Shown: positions 1 to 7,414 of the stretch, piece by piece | How positions within the stretch are numbered: position 1 is the first letter of the stretch | Layout: the number at the start of each line of letters is the position of its first letter | Source of the DNA: F23-B02 sp963650165 | GTDB taxonomy: Bacteria; Bacillota; Clostridia; Oscillospirales; Oscillospiraceae | Direction of reading: 5' to 3' | DNA: 56,701 bases | NCBI GenBank assembly: GCA_963650165.1 | Contig: CAVJKX010000012.1 | Location: 1-56,701 of the forward strand | The notes under the pieces: generated by a model | Told to the model about the DNA's origin: nothing | Databases searched by the model: none | The model's input: the letters and a program-made list of their open reading frames with translations, nothing else | Translations under genes and position numbers: made by a program

Positions 1-54
1 AATGACTGCCTTTGTGTAGGTCGAGCCTACGTCACAACCGCCAAAATATTTCAT
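1..54 (-). CDS. 2-hydroxyacyl-CoA dehydratase activator, N-terminal fragment (cut by window edge)
   Basis: Only the first 18 codons are inside the window; the gene continues past base 1. The ATG at 54-52 follows a GGAGG-type ribosome binding site at 63-67. The peptide MKYFGGCDVGSTYTKAVI carries the GxDxGSTxTK phosphate-binding signature of the BcrA/BadF/HgdC ATPase family. Those [4Fe-4S] homodimers hydrolyse ATP to inject one electron into a 2-hydroxyacyl-CoA dehydratase. It lies downstream on the same strand as the two dehydratase subunits at 403-3223, which is where a cognate activator would be expected. The identification rests on the motif plus context; nothing can be said about the rest of the protein. 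Confidence 0.85.
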   Translation of the reverse strand, partial: MKYFGGCDVGSTYTKAVI

Positions 55-112
55 TAGTGTTGCCTCCAATAAATATCAGTAAATAATTAATTAACTAATT
101 GCTTCGTTGTTA

Positions 113-142
113 TGCCAACTCCCCGATGCCGGAGAGTTGGCA
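113..142. terminator. Intergenic hairpin between the small membrane protein and the activator
   Basis: The 9-bp arms TGCCAACTC (113-121) and GAGTTGGCA (134-142) are perfectly complementary. The T-rich tail is on the plus strand, although the surrounding genes read on the minus strand. It is therefore not a classical terminator for this operon and may instead be an mRNA stabiliser or partial attenuator before the activator gene. Confidence 0.5.
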
Positions 143-168
143 TTTTTGTTATTGCTTTTTTGTGTTTT

Positions 169-384
169 TTACTTGATCTCGTCGTACTTGAAGTCGGGGT
201 ACTTATCCATGTCGTACGGAGTCTGGAGCATATCCTTGCGCTCCATGTTGTCGTAGTGGTTCTTCAGGAACGGCTCAACTACGTTGAACAGGAGCTTACC
301 GTCGAGGTCGAAGAAGAAGACCGCGAACAGTGCAGTGTAAGCAACCGCGCCAAGGCCAAGTGCTCTTTTAACAAACTTTTTCAT
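169..384 (-). CDS. Small membrane protein in the 2-hydroxyacyl-CoA dehydratase operon
   Basis: This 71-residue protein has a basic N-terminus (MKKFVKRALG), one hydrophobic segment at about residues 9-26, and a charged, tyrosine- and aspartate-rich tail. It is likely a single-pass membrane protein with its tail on one face. It starts 18 bases after the larger dehydratase subunit ends, behind a GGAGGAG site, and is followed by the activator gene, so it is probably cotranscribed with both. I do not recognise the family. Its position between the dehydratase and its activator suggests an accessory or membrane-tethering role, but that is inference from context only. Its codon use looks like that of its neighbours. 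Confidence 0.7.
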   Translation of the reverse strand: MKKFVKRALGLGAVAYTALFAVFFFDLDGKLLFNVVEPFLKNHYDNMERKDMLQTPYDMDKYPDFKYDEIK

Positions 385-402
385 ATTCTCTGCTCCTCCC
401 TA

Positions 403-2010
403 TTACCAAGTCATGTCGTCGTCGAGCTCGAGGAGAGAAGGATCCAGAGGCTCTTCGTGCATAACGGTGCTCATGTAATCGTTGATGAGGCGGCGGATCT
501 CAGCACGGGAGACAGTGCGGCTGTCGGGCAGTGCGTGAGGGATCCAGAACGCAGGAATGTTTCTGTCACGGAACTCATCCTCGAACAGGCCGTGTACGCC
601 CTGCATGCCCTTGCACTGGAGCTGGTCGTACATTGCGACCATGTCGCAGTTGAAGCGCTCCATGTAATCCCACAGCTCGAAGATGTGGTGCATACCGCCG
701 ACTGCCATACGGCGCATCGGAGCCCACATATGATACTGTGCGACGTCCTCGAGCATGTTCTCGTAGCTGTCGGTGCGGATGGTCATATCGAACATGAGAG
801 AGTCCATGTTGATGATGACATTCAGGCCCCAGGTATTGTATGCCCAGGTGCACCAGTTGGAGTAGTACAGAGGTGCGCAGGACCATGCAATGACTCTGTG
901 ACGGGTGTTGGGGAAGGTGTTGATCTTGTTGCGTGCGCACTTCTCGAGGATCGGGCGGACCTTGCTGTCGCAGAAATGCCAGATGGGCAGGTCGCCGAAC
1001 TGAGAAGAATAGATGCGGTACAGTGCCTGTGCAACGCCGTTGATGGGATAGGAGTTGGTCTTTGCGGCAACTTCCCACTTCTCCCACTCGAACTTCTGGA
1101 TCTCGTTCTGGCGCTCGATGCACTCGTACATGAGGTCGAGGTTCATGGGAACGCCGGTCTGATCCTCGATGAACTTCCAGCACTTCTCGATATCCTTCTT
1201 TACGAAGTCCTTAGCAAGGGGATCGTCGAAGAGCATGGGCATCTGCAGAGCATACAGAGGCTTGTTGGCAAACCAGTCCTGAAGGATGGCGGTGCCGACG
1301 GAGCCGTCGCAGGCCTCGTTGCAGGTGATGACGAACGGGCTGTAGTCGGGGATATCATCCAGGACGTACAGGCCGGACTCAGCCTGGCACATCGGGCAGG
1401 GGTCGCCGGGCAGGCCGATGGACTGAACTGCGTCGATATAGTTGTGAACGGTGTGGCTGTTGACATGGCAGGTGACGAAGTACGGGATCATTTCCAGGGA
1501 AATTGCCTTGAACTTGTCGCTCCAGCCGTAGAACATGCCGCCCCATGTGGTCTCCTTCATGGACATGGTGTGGTACCATGCGTCGTTCTTCTTGCCGCCG
1601 TGCAGCTTGGTGTCGGCTACGAACATGCCCATGAACTGGTAGATGGTCGCATTGACCATGCCGCGATAGTGCCATGCGGAAGCGCGCAGAGCCTCGCCGC
1701 GCAGACCTTCCATGCCGCGGTCAAACCAGTGCAGAACGGGCAGATAGGTCTGGCCTACCCAGCGGTAGCGCCATACGCCCTTTGCAAAGTTTACAAGGCC
1801 GCCGTACTTCATGACGTCCATGACCATGTGGATGTAGTTGTACAGCCAGATATTATTGAAGTAGTAGAAGGTGTCCTTTACGCCGCGCCATTCTCTGTGC
1901 TTGTAAAGGCCGGTCTTCGGAAGGTAGTTCTCGCCGAGGCGGCGGCCGCCTTCTTCTGCGGTATGGGGCTTGCCATACCAGAAATCTTTAACTGCTTTCT
2001 TAAAATCCAT
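403..2010 (-). CDS. 2-hydroxyacyl-CoA dehydratase subunit (HgdA/FldB-like)
   Basis: A 535-residue protein of the 2-hydroxyglutaryl-CoA dehydratase D-component family, oxygen-sensitive [4Fe-4S] enzymes that remove water from (R)-2-hydroxyacyl-CoA by a ketyl-radical mechanism. Cysteines are spread through the body (for example GDPCPMC and ITCNEACDG) and could ligate the cluster. A leading stretch of roughly 100 residues rich in Trp and Tyr makes it longer than many family members. The start is the ATG at 2010, eight bases after an AGGAGG site and one base after the upstream stop codon. A longer reading frame to 2052 would overlap the preceding gene and lacks support. The substrate (glutarate-, phenyllactate-, lactate- or isocaproate-type) cannot be read from the sequence. 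Confidence 0.85.
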   Translation of the reverse strand: MDFKKAVKDFWYGKPHTAEEGGRRLGENYLPKTGLYKHREWRGVKDTFYYFNNIWLYNYIHMVMDVMKYGGLVNFAKGVWRYRWVGQTYLPVLHWFDRGMEGLRGEALRASAWHYRGMVNATIYQFMGMFVADTKLHGGKKNDAWYHTMSMKETTWGGMFYGWSDKFKAISLEMIPYFVTCHVNSHTVHNYIDAVQSIGLPGDPCPMCQAESGLYVLDDIPDYSPFVITCNEACDGSVGTAILQDWFANKPLYALQMPMLFDDPLAKDFVKKDIEKCWKFIEDQTGVPMNLDLMYECIERQNEIQKFEWEKWEVAAKTNSYPINGVAQALYRIYSSQFGDLPIWHFCDSKVRPILEKCARNKINTFPNTRHRVIAWSCAPLYYSNWCTWAYNTWGLNVIINMDSLMFDMTIRTDSYENMLEDVAQYHMWAPMRRMAVGGMHHIFELWDYMERFNCDMVAMYDQLQCKGMQGVHGLFEDEFRDRNIPAFWIPHALPDSRTVSRAEIRRLINDYMSTVMHEEPLDPSLLELDDDMTW

Positions 2011-2011
2011 C

Positions 2012-3223
2012 TTACTTGCCCTCCTGAATCTTCTTGATCTCGACAGATTCAACGAATGCCTGGAAACGCGTACGGAGCTGACCGGATGCGGTGTTTATGT
2101 ACTCCTTCTCGATCGAGCATACGGGGATGCCGAAGTCACGCTTCATGATGATGGTGTCGATGACACGCTCGTAGCTCCAGTACTCACAGAACTTGTTGGA
2201 GCAAACGATAATACCGTCTGCCTTGTACTCCTTGACGAGCTCGGCAAGGCGATGCTTTCTTGCGCGCATTTCGTCCTGCGGCATAAAGCGCGGGCAGTTG
2301 GAGGTCTCGAGGTAATGCTTTGCGATGGCGTACAGCGGCTTCTCGCCCTTTTCGACCTTGATCGGCTGGCGGGACTCGACTGCGCCGTAGCAGTAACGGT
2401 CGCACACGACCTCTGCGCCGCAGCTCTCGATAAGCTGGGTGAAGCCGGGATCGTCGTTCTCGGAGCCTGCGAGCACGACCTTGCAGCGGAACGGCCACTT
2501 CTCGTCGGGCTTGCGGGTCTTCATTTCCTTCGCGGTCTCGCGCAGGTAGGGCAGAATGAGGTACTTCGGGCATACCAGCGATACGAGCTGTATAACGTGG
2601 AACTCATAGCCGGTGATGGTCGGATTATCAAGCTTGCGGTAGTCGCCGATCTCGTTTACGACCTTGCAGACCTCGTTGTGCAGCTTGATGGCCTCTCTGA
2701 GAGCCTTGTCGGAAACGTCGATTCCGAGGTTCTCATGCAGCGGAGTGAGGACGTGAGCATTCAGCTGTGCCGCGAAGTACTCATAGTCGGCCTCGGTGTT
2801 TTTGTAAGGAACGTCGGTGAATTCGCAGAAGAACTTATCGTTCTTGATGACGTCCATGTCCTTGACGGAGTCAAGATGCTTGGGACGGATGTGTTCCTGG
2901 AAGCGGCAGGTGACGGTGCAGGTCTCGGTCGCCATCTGTGCGTCGAGGAAGTTGAAGCCGCCTTCGAGTGCACGCTCGAAAAGGCTGCGGCCGTAGTGAC
3001 ATACGCGGGACGACATATAGTAGGTCGCGATGTCGGGTGATGAGCAGCGCGGCGCTCTCAGACGAACTGCGAAGCAGCCGGCCAGGTCGAGAAGTGCTTC
3101 GGGCATAAAGTAGCAGGTATAGCCGATGGCGTATTTACCCTCTGCCTTTGCCTGCTGAACCAACTCGTTGTTGGCATCCTGAAGCAGGTTCTCAAAGTAA
3201 ATCAGGTGCTTAAGGTCTCTCAC
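2012..3223 (-). CDS. 2-hydroxyacyl-CoA dehydratase subunit (HgdB/FldC-like)
   Basis: This 403-residue protein belongs to the same D-component family as its downstream partner and is the likely second subunit. The N-terminal part has the family pattern YTCYFMPEALLDLAG followed by ATETCTVTCRF, giving conserved cysteines near residues 37 and 101-105 for a [4Fe-4S] cluster. It probably starts at the GTG at 3223, preceded by a GGGGGG stretch six bases upstream. It is the first gene of an operon that continues through the large subunit, the 71-residue membrane protein and the activator. A strong promoter lies at 3295-3323. The system acts in amino-acid or hydroxyacid fermentation in strict anaerobes. 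Confidence 0.87.
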   Translation of the reverse strand: MRDLKHLIYFENLLQDANNELVQQAKAEGKYAIGYTCYFMPEALLDLAGCFAVRLRAPRCSSPDIATYYMSSRVCHYGRSLFERALEGGFNFLDAQMATETCTVTCRFQEHIRPKHLDSVKDMDVIKNDKFFCEFTDVPYKNTEADYEYFAAQLNAHVLTPLHENLGIDVSDKALREAIKLHNEVCKVVNEIGDYRKLDNPTITGYEFHVIQLVSLVCPKYLILPYLRETAKEMKTRKPDEKWPFRCKVVLAGSENDDPGFTQLIESCGAEVVCDRYCYGAVESRQPIKVEKGEKPLYAIAKHYLETSNCPRFMPQDEMRARKHRLAELVKEYKADGIIVCSNKFCEYWSYERVIDTIIMKRDFGIPVCSIEKEYINTASGQLRTRFQAFVESVEIKKIQEGK

Positions 3224-3294
3224 GGATAACCCCCCATAAAAAATATTTTGCTGAGTCTTTTAAGGGTATAATTTCACCCTTCTTCTATTTATCC

Positions 3295-3323
3295 ATTGTA
3301 GCAAACTGTCATATTATTGTCAA
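3295..3323 (-). promoter_or_regulatory. Sigma-A type promoter of the dehydratase operon
   Basis: The -35 TTGACA (3318-3323) and -10 TACAAT (3295-3300) have an ideal 17-bp spacer. The roughly 70-base leader contains an AAGGGT/ACCCTT hairpin near 3261-3281. These near-consensus boxes suggest high expression. Confidence 0.8.
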
Positions 3324-3398
3324 TTAAAATTTGTCGGATAAATCAACATTTCGCGCTTTTTTTGGCCTATTTTTGTTATACATATCAGCATAGCGTGT

Positions 3399-4565
3399 CT
3401 AAACCGTAAAATCACTCAAAAATTCTTTAATTTTTTCTGAACACGCTGTGCAGCTTCCCTGTATCATTTCGCTGCTGCCGCCGCCCCTGCCGGACAGCTG
3501 CGCGTTTATGGTTTTTGCCGCCTTGCGGAGGTCTGCGCTTCCGCTGCCGATGATGTAGCGGTAGCCCGTTTCGTCGCTTCCGGAGAACACCGCGGCGATG
3601 CCCGTACACTTTTTCACGGCCTCGTTTACGAGCAGGCGGAGCGCCGGCTCGTCCAGAGCATCGTCAAACATGCATAGGTTTCCCTCGCACGGCTCTATGG
3701 CCTCGGCTCTGACCATGGCAAGAGCGCGGCACAGCTCCGCCGAGCGCGCCTTGAGCTTTTCGTTTTCTGCCATGAGCCTGCGCACGGCGGCTGCGGTCTC
3801 GCTGCGCTTTGCCGACAGGAGCGTTGATATCTCCGTGTTGTTCGCGCTGACTATGACCTCGTTATCGTAAGCGTCAAGCCCGCAGAGCATAGTTATGCGC
3901 ACGCCCTCCCCGCCGCGTCTGCGGCGCTCGGCGGTGAGTATGCGCACGGTGCCGACCTCGGCGGTCGAGGCGACGTGCGGCGCACAGCAGGCGCAGATAT
4001 CCGTATTTTCAATCTCGACTATGCGCACGTTTTCCGTGAGCTCGATCTTGCTGCGGTACTCAAGCGTTCTGAGCACCTCCTCTGGCGGAAAGCTCGCTGT
4101 TACCCTGTAGTTTGCGGCGACCGCGGCATTTGCCTCGCGCTCTATCTCGCTCAGCTGCTCCCAGGTGAGCTCACCGTCGAAGTCTATCGTAACAACATCG
4201 CTGCCCATGTGGAAGCCGACATTGTTGTACCCGTATTTCTTATGCACGAGCCCCGACACAATATGCTCGCCGGAGTGATTCTGCATCCGGCGAAAGCGCG
4301 TTTCCCAGTCTATCGCGCAGTCGTATATGCGCCCGGTCTCGAGTGGCTGATTTACATAATGCAGTACCTCGCCGTTTTTCTCGTGCGTATCAAACACGCG
4401 CACATCGCCGATCACTCCGCTGTCGCCGAGCTGGCCGCCGCCCTCCGGAAAAAACGCCGTGCGGTCGAGCGTGACAAGGTATCGTTCGCCGCTCTGCTCG
4501 CAGGACGTGACACGCGCGGTAAAGGTTTTCATGTGGCTGTCAATATAATATAGCTTTTCGGTCAT
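3399..4565 (-). CDS. Alanyl-tRNA editing protein AlaX-type
   Basis: A 388-residue stand-alone homologue of the AlaRS editing domain, which hydrolyses mischarged Ser- or Gly-tRNA(Ala). The zinc-binding motif is complete: HSGEH (His97, His101) and CACCAPH (Cys193, His197). FFPEGGGQLGD at residues 38-48 is the usual N-terminal beta-barrel signature. The C-terminal 140 residues contain a coiled-coil stretch and then a DHHA1-like domain with a GRGGGSSEMIQG motif, so this is the long AlaX form. It stands alone on the minus strand with its own promoter, which overlaps the end of the polymerase gene. The AlaX-L assignment is firm; the exact amino acid edited is not shown by sequence. Confidence 0.9.
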   Translation of the reverse strand: MTEKLYYIDSHMKTFTARVTSCEQSGERYLVTLDRTAFFPEGGGQLGDSGVIGDVRVFDTHEKNGEVLHYVNQPLETGRIYDCAIDWETRFRRMQNHSGEHIVSGLVHKKYGYNNVGFHMGSDVVTIDFDGELTWEQLSEIEREANAAVAANYRVTASFPPEEVLRTLEYRSKIELTENVRIVEIENTDICACCAPHVASTAEVGTVRILTAERRRRGGEGVRITMLCGLDAYDNEVIVSANNTEISTLLSAKRSETAAAVRRLMAENEKLKARSAELCRALAMVRAEAIEPCEGNLCMFDDALDEPALRLLVNEAVKKCTGIAAVFSGSDETGYRYIIGSGSADLRKAAKTINAQLSGRGGGSSEMIQGSCTACSEKIKEFLSDFTV

Positions 4566-4596
4566 TTTTCGTCACCCCGTTATCTTGTTTATTGAG

Positions 4597-4625
4597 ATAA
4601 TAGCACTTTATTCCGCAGCTTTCAA
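4597..4625 (-). promoter_or_regulatory. Promoter of the AlaX gene
   Basis: The -35 TTGAAA (4620-4625) and -10 TATTAT (4597-4602) are 17 bp apart. The -35 box sits over the last codons of the upstream polymerase gene. Confidence 0.65.
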
Positions 4626-5839
4626 GGCAATGCGCAAAATGCGGGTTCAGACGCTGCGGGGTTATTCAGCAGGCAGGCGCGGCAGATGCTGTCCGCGCCG
4701 TATTTTGCCCTTATCCCGTCAACTGCGGCGTCAATGCCGCGCTGCTTATTTAGGTTTACATAATCTATAAACATATCCATCTGCTCCTCCCCGTCCGCAT
4801 GGACGAGCTCCAGTCCGCGCAGACCCATGCTGCGCAGAGGGGACGAAAAATCGTGGCTTTGGCGCACGAGCTCAAGCGCGCAGCCGGCAAGCTCGGAGGT
4901 AACGTCGCTTGCGTATCGCAGGCGCACCCTGTGCGTCTCCCAGCGCAGATCGTCCGCACCGCGCAGCGCGATCTCCACCGTGCGGCAGCGCAGCTTCTGC
5001 CTTCGCAGACGCGAGGCTACGCTCTCGGCAAGCATCAGCAGCGTTACACGGGCCTGACGCTCGCTGACAACGTCGCATGCAAGGGTCACGCTGTTTCCGA
5101 CCGACTGCGGCGGCTCCTCCTCCCCGGCTCTGCGCACGCGCGAATCGTCCATGCCGTTGGCATAGCGCCAGAGCGCAGCTCCGCCCTTGCCGAAGCGGGC
5201 GCGCAGAAGCTCAGGGTCGCTCAGGGCGATCTCTCCGATCGTCCGGATGCCCATACGCGCAAGCTCGCGCCGGGTGCTGCGTCCGACCATCAGCATATCC
5301 GAAGCCGGAAGGCCCCAGACCATGCTTTTAAAATGCTCCCTGTCGATGACCGTCACGGCATCTGGTTTTTTATAGTCCGAACCGAGCTTTGCCAGCACCT
5401 TGTTCCACGATACTCCCACGCTGACGGTGAGCCCCGTTTCGTTCTTTACGCGGCGGCGTATCTCGTCGGCGGTCCTGCGCGGGTCGGGGCAGGCAAGGCA
5501 GTTCGTGATATCCAGCCAGCACTCGTCAATGCCGAAGGGCTCGCACAGGTCGGTGTACTCGGCATATATCCCGCGCACGATGGCCGAATACTTAGCATAG
5601 CGCTCGAAGTGCGGCTCGACTATCCGCAGCTCCGGGCACAGCTGCCGCGCCTGCCATATCGCCATGCCGGTTTTGACTCCGGCACGCTTTGCCGTCTCGT
5701 CCTTGGCCAGCACTATCCCGTGCCGCAGCTCCTGCGAGCCGCACACGGCAAAGGGCTTGCCCTCAAGCTCCGGCATGTACAGGCGTTCAACGCTTGCATA
5801 GCACGAATTTATGTCCGAATGTAATATTGCTCTGTCCAT
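4622..5839 (-). CDS. dinB: Y-family DNA polymerase (DinB/UmuC type)
   Basis: This 405-residue translesion polymerase keeps the catalytic acidic residues: Asp9 in HSDINSCYASVE, and Asp105-Glu106 in GIDECWLD, where most DinB proteins read SIDE. The residue at the steric-gate position is Tyr14. Fingers and thumb are followed by a HhH segment (GIRTIGEIALSDPELL), and the little-finger domain occupies the C-terminal third. The ATG at 5839 is preferred because GGAG lies nine bases upstream; the in-frame ATG at 5848 abuts that site. It is divergent from an S24-family repressor, an arrangement that suggests DNA-damage control. DinB-like and UmuC-like members cannot be separated cleanly here. Confidence 0.88.
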   Translation of the reverse strand: MDRAILHSDINSCYASVERLYMPELEGKPFAVCGSQELRHGIVLAKDETAKRAGVKTGMAIWQARQLCPELRIVEPHFERYAKYSAIVRGIYAEYTDLCEPFGIDECWLDITNCLACPDPRRTADEIRRRVKNETGLTVSVGVSWNKVLAKLGSDYKKPDAVTVIDREHFKSMVWGLPASDMLMVGRSTRRELARMGIRTIGEIALSDPELLRARFGKGGAALWRYANGMDDSRVRRAGEEEPPQSVGNSVTLACDVVSERQARVTLLMLAESVASRLRRQKLRCRTVEIALRGADDLRWETHRVRLRYASDVTSELAGCALELVRQSHDFSSPLRSMGLRGLELVHADGEEQMDMFIDYVNLNKQRGIDAAVDGIRAKYGADSICRACLLNNPAASEPAFCALP

Positions 5840-5863
5840 ATGCCGCATCTCCGTTTAAGATAA

Positions 5864-5937
5864 TACTTGCATTATACATCGCCTTTCCGGATATGTAAAC
5901 AGCTAATTTTATCTTTTTCGGATATTTTACTTGCATT
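5864..5937. promoter_or_regulatory. Candidate operator pair for the S24 repressor
   Basis: The 10-mer TACTTGCATT occurs twice in the divergent intergenic region, at 5864-5873 and 5928-5937. The first copy overlaps the polymerase -10 box and the second overlaps the repressor -35 box. Both have a GATA-like flank on the left. This placement would let one regulator repress both promoters. It is a candidate only; no other copy was searched for. Confidence 0.45.
5871..5899 (-). promoter_or_regulatory. Promoter of the Y-family polymerase gene
   Basis: The -35 TTTACA (5894-5899) and -10 TATAAT (5871-5876) are 17 bp apart. The -10 box lies in the hyphenated palindrome ATAAT-ACTTGC-ATTAT (5862-5876). 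Confidence 0.75.
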
Positions 5938-5959
5938 CAATATTGTTTTGCTGTATAAT
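5931..5959 (+). promoter_or_regulatory. Promoter of the S24 repressor gene
   Basis: The -35 TTGCAT (5931-5936) and -10 TATAAT (5954-5959) are 17 bp apart and lie 31 bases before the chosen start codon. Confidence 0.75.
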
Positions 5960-5989
5960 ACGGGCATATCAGAGAAAAGGAGACGCGAT

Positions 5990-6688
5990 ATGCACGGAAG
6001 CATCGGTGAGATATTGAATTCAAAGCGGCGTGAGCTCGGCTTTTCGCAGTCGGAGCTTGCAGCCGCGCTGGCCTCGGACGGCATTGAGGTCACGAATCAG
6101 GCCATTTCGAAATGGGAAACCGGCAGCACGCTGCCCAATGCAAAGCAGTTTTTGGCGCTGTGCCGCGTTCTGGAGATAGACGACATTGCAGCCGCCTTCG
6201 GCACCGTGGGCGAGAGCGGCGTGCTCGCGGGCCTGAACGCCGCAGGGCGGAGAAAGGCGCTGGATTACATTGACCTGCTGCGCGGCAGCGGGCGCTACGG
6301 CATACAGCCCGAGCCCGCGAAAACGCGCATGCTGCCGCTGTATTCGCTGGCGGTATCGGCCGGCACGGGGCAGTTTCTCGACAGCGAGGATTACGATATG
6401 ACCGAGGTCGGGCCGGAGGTGCCGGATGGCGCAAACTTCGGCGTGCGCGTCGCCGGTGACAGTATGGAGCCGCGCTTTCACGACGGGCAGACCGTCTGGG
6501 TCAGCCAGCAGCACAGTCTCATGACGGGCGAAATCGGCATTTTTCTCTACGACGGCTGCGCATATCTCAAGCAGCTCGTAGCCGGTGACGGATATCTTGC
6601 GCTGCACTCGCTCAATCCGGAGTATCCCGATATCCGCATATCCCCCACCCTGCCGCTGCGCGTGCTGGGCAAGGTGCTCGCGGCATAA
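5990..6688 (+). CDS. XRE-family repressor with S24 (LexA/CI-type) autoprotease domain
   Basis: A 232-residue regulator. Residues 5-65 form a lambda-repressor-like helix-turn-helix (FSQSELAAAL then NQAISKWETGS). The C-terminal S24 domain has the self-cleavage Ala124-Gly125 in AVSAGTGQF, the nucleophile Ser158 in GDSMEP and the general-base Lys194 in AYLKQLV. Such proteins cleave themselves when RecA filaments form. The start is the ATG at 5990, because AAAGGAG lies eight bases upstream; the frame is open further but crosses the promoter. It is divergent from a translesion polymerase and probably controls it. The DNA-binding domain is XRE-like rather than the LexA winged helix, so it is not classical LexA. 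Confidence 0.88.
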   Translation: MHGSIGEILNSKRRELGFSQSELAAALASDGIEVTNQAISKWETGSTLPNAKQFLALCRVLEIDDIAAAFGTVGESGVLAGLNAAGRRKALDYIDLLRGSGRYGIQPEPAKTRMLPLYSLAVSAGTGQFLDSEDYDMTEVGPEVPDGANFGVRVAGDSMEPRFHDGQTVWVSQQHSLMTGEIGIFLYDGCAYLKQLVAGDGYLALHSLNPEYPDIRISPTLPLRVLGKVLAA

Positions 6689-6724
6689 GCTGCGCATGGC
6701 TCGGATGAGCCTCTTTTAAGGCAA

Positions 6725-6755
6725 AAAAATCCCCGACCGGCGGTCGGGGATTTTT
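6725..6755. terminator. Bidirectional terminator between repressor gene and rplT
   Basis: AATCCCCGACC (6728-6738) pairs with GGTCGGGGATT (6742-6752) around a three-base loop. An A-run precedes it and a T-run follows, so it can end transcripts from both converging sides. Confidence 0.85.
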
Positions 6756-6770
6756 CATGTTCAAATCAAA

Positions 6771-7124
6771 TTACTTTGCGGCCTTTGCCTTCTCGCACAG
6801 GGCGGTGAAAGCGGCGGGATCGTGGATAGCGGTCTCGGACAGCATCTTGCGGTTCATGTCAATGCCTGCGAGCTTCAGGCCGTGCATGAAGGTGGAGTAG
6901 TTCATACCGTTTGCCTTGCATGCGGCGCTGATACGGGTGATCCAGAGCTGACGGAAGTCGCGCTTTTTCTGCTTGCGGCCGACGTATGCGTAGCGGCCGG
7001 ACTTCATCATCTGCTCCTGAGCCATCTTGTAGTGACGGGACTTGTTGCCCCAGTAGCCCTTTGCCAGACCAAGGATCTTGCTTCTATGTTTACGGGTCAT
7101 CATTGCGCCCTTAACTCTTGCCAT
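6771..7124 (-). CDS. rplT: 50S ribosomal protein L20
   Basis: This 117-residue basic protein opens with MARVKGAMMTRKHRSKILGL and has the family core AKGYWGNKSRHYKMA. L20 binds 23S rRNA early in 50S assembly. In Firmicutes it also represses its own operon by binding the leader RNA upstream of infC. It is the last gene of infC-rpmI-rplT, 36 bases behind rpmI, with an AGGAGG site before the start. Length and sequence are typical, and nothing is unusual in the protein. Confidence 0.98.
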   Translation of the reverse strand: MARVKGAMMTRKHRSKILGLAKGYWGNKSRHYKMAQEQMMKSGRYAYVGRKQKKRDFRQLWITRISAACKANGMNYSTFMHGLKLAGIDMNRKMLSETAIHDPAAFTALCEKAKAAK

Positions 7125-7160
7125 TTGTAATTCCTCCTATCAGTAACAGTCAGCCCTTAA

Positions 7161-7358
7161 TTATTTGTAAGGGATCATCTTTTTGATGGTTGCCGTGTTG
7201 GTAACGTCGGCGATCGCGCCGGAACGCAGACGGCGGCAGCGCTTGGTGTCCTTCTTAGTGAGGATATGGCTCTTGTATGCATGAGCGCGCTTTACTTTAC
7301 CGGTCTTGGTGAGATTGAATCTCTTCTTAGCACCGCTGTGGGTCTTAAGTTTAGGCAT
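7161..7358 (-). CDS. rpmI: 50S ribosomal protein L35
   Basis: A 65-residue basic protein, starting MPKLKTHSGAKKRFNLTKTG, the standard L35 N-terminus. It is a late-assembling component of the large subunit. It lies between infC and rplT in the canonical order and is translated from an AAGGAG site. Length is normal for the family. Confidence 0.98.
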   Translation of the reverse strand: MPKLKTHSGAKKRFNLTKTGKVKRAHAYKSHILTKKDTKRCRRLRSGAIADVTNTATIKKMIPYK

Positions 7359-7414
7359 AGTTATTTTCTCCTTCCGTATGCTGCTATTATCAGAACAGAC
7401 TCTGTAATAACCTG

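Noticed and set aside
112..2037. A 641-codon plus-strand frame opposite the dehydratase subunit
   Set aside because: It is antisense to a well-recognised gene, has no ribosome site or homology, and its Val/Leu/Ala-rich composition is that of a GC-rich shadow frame.
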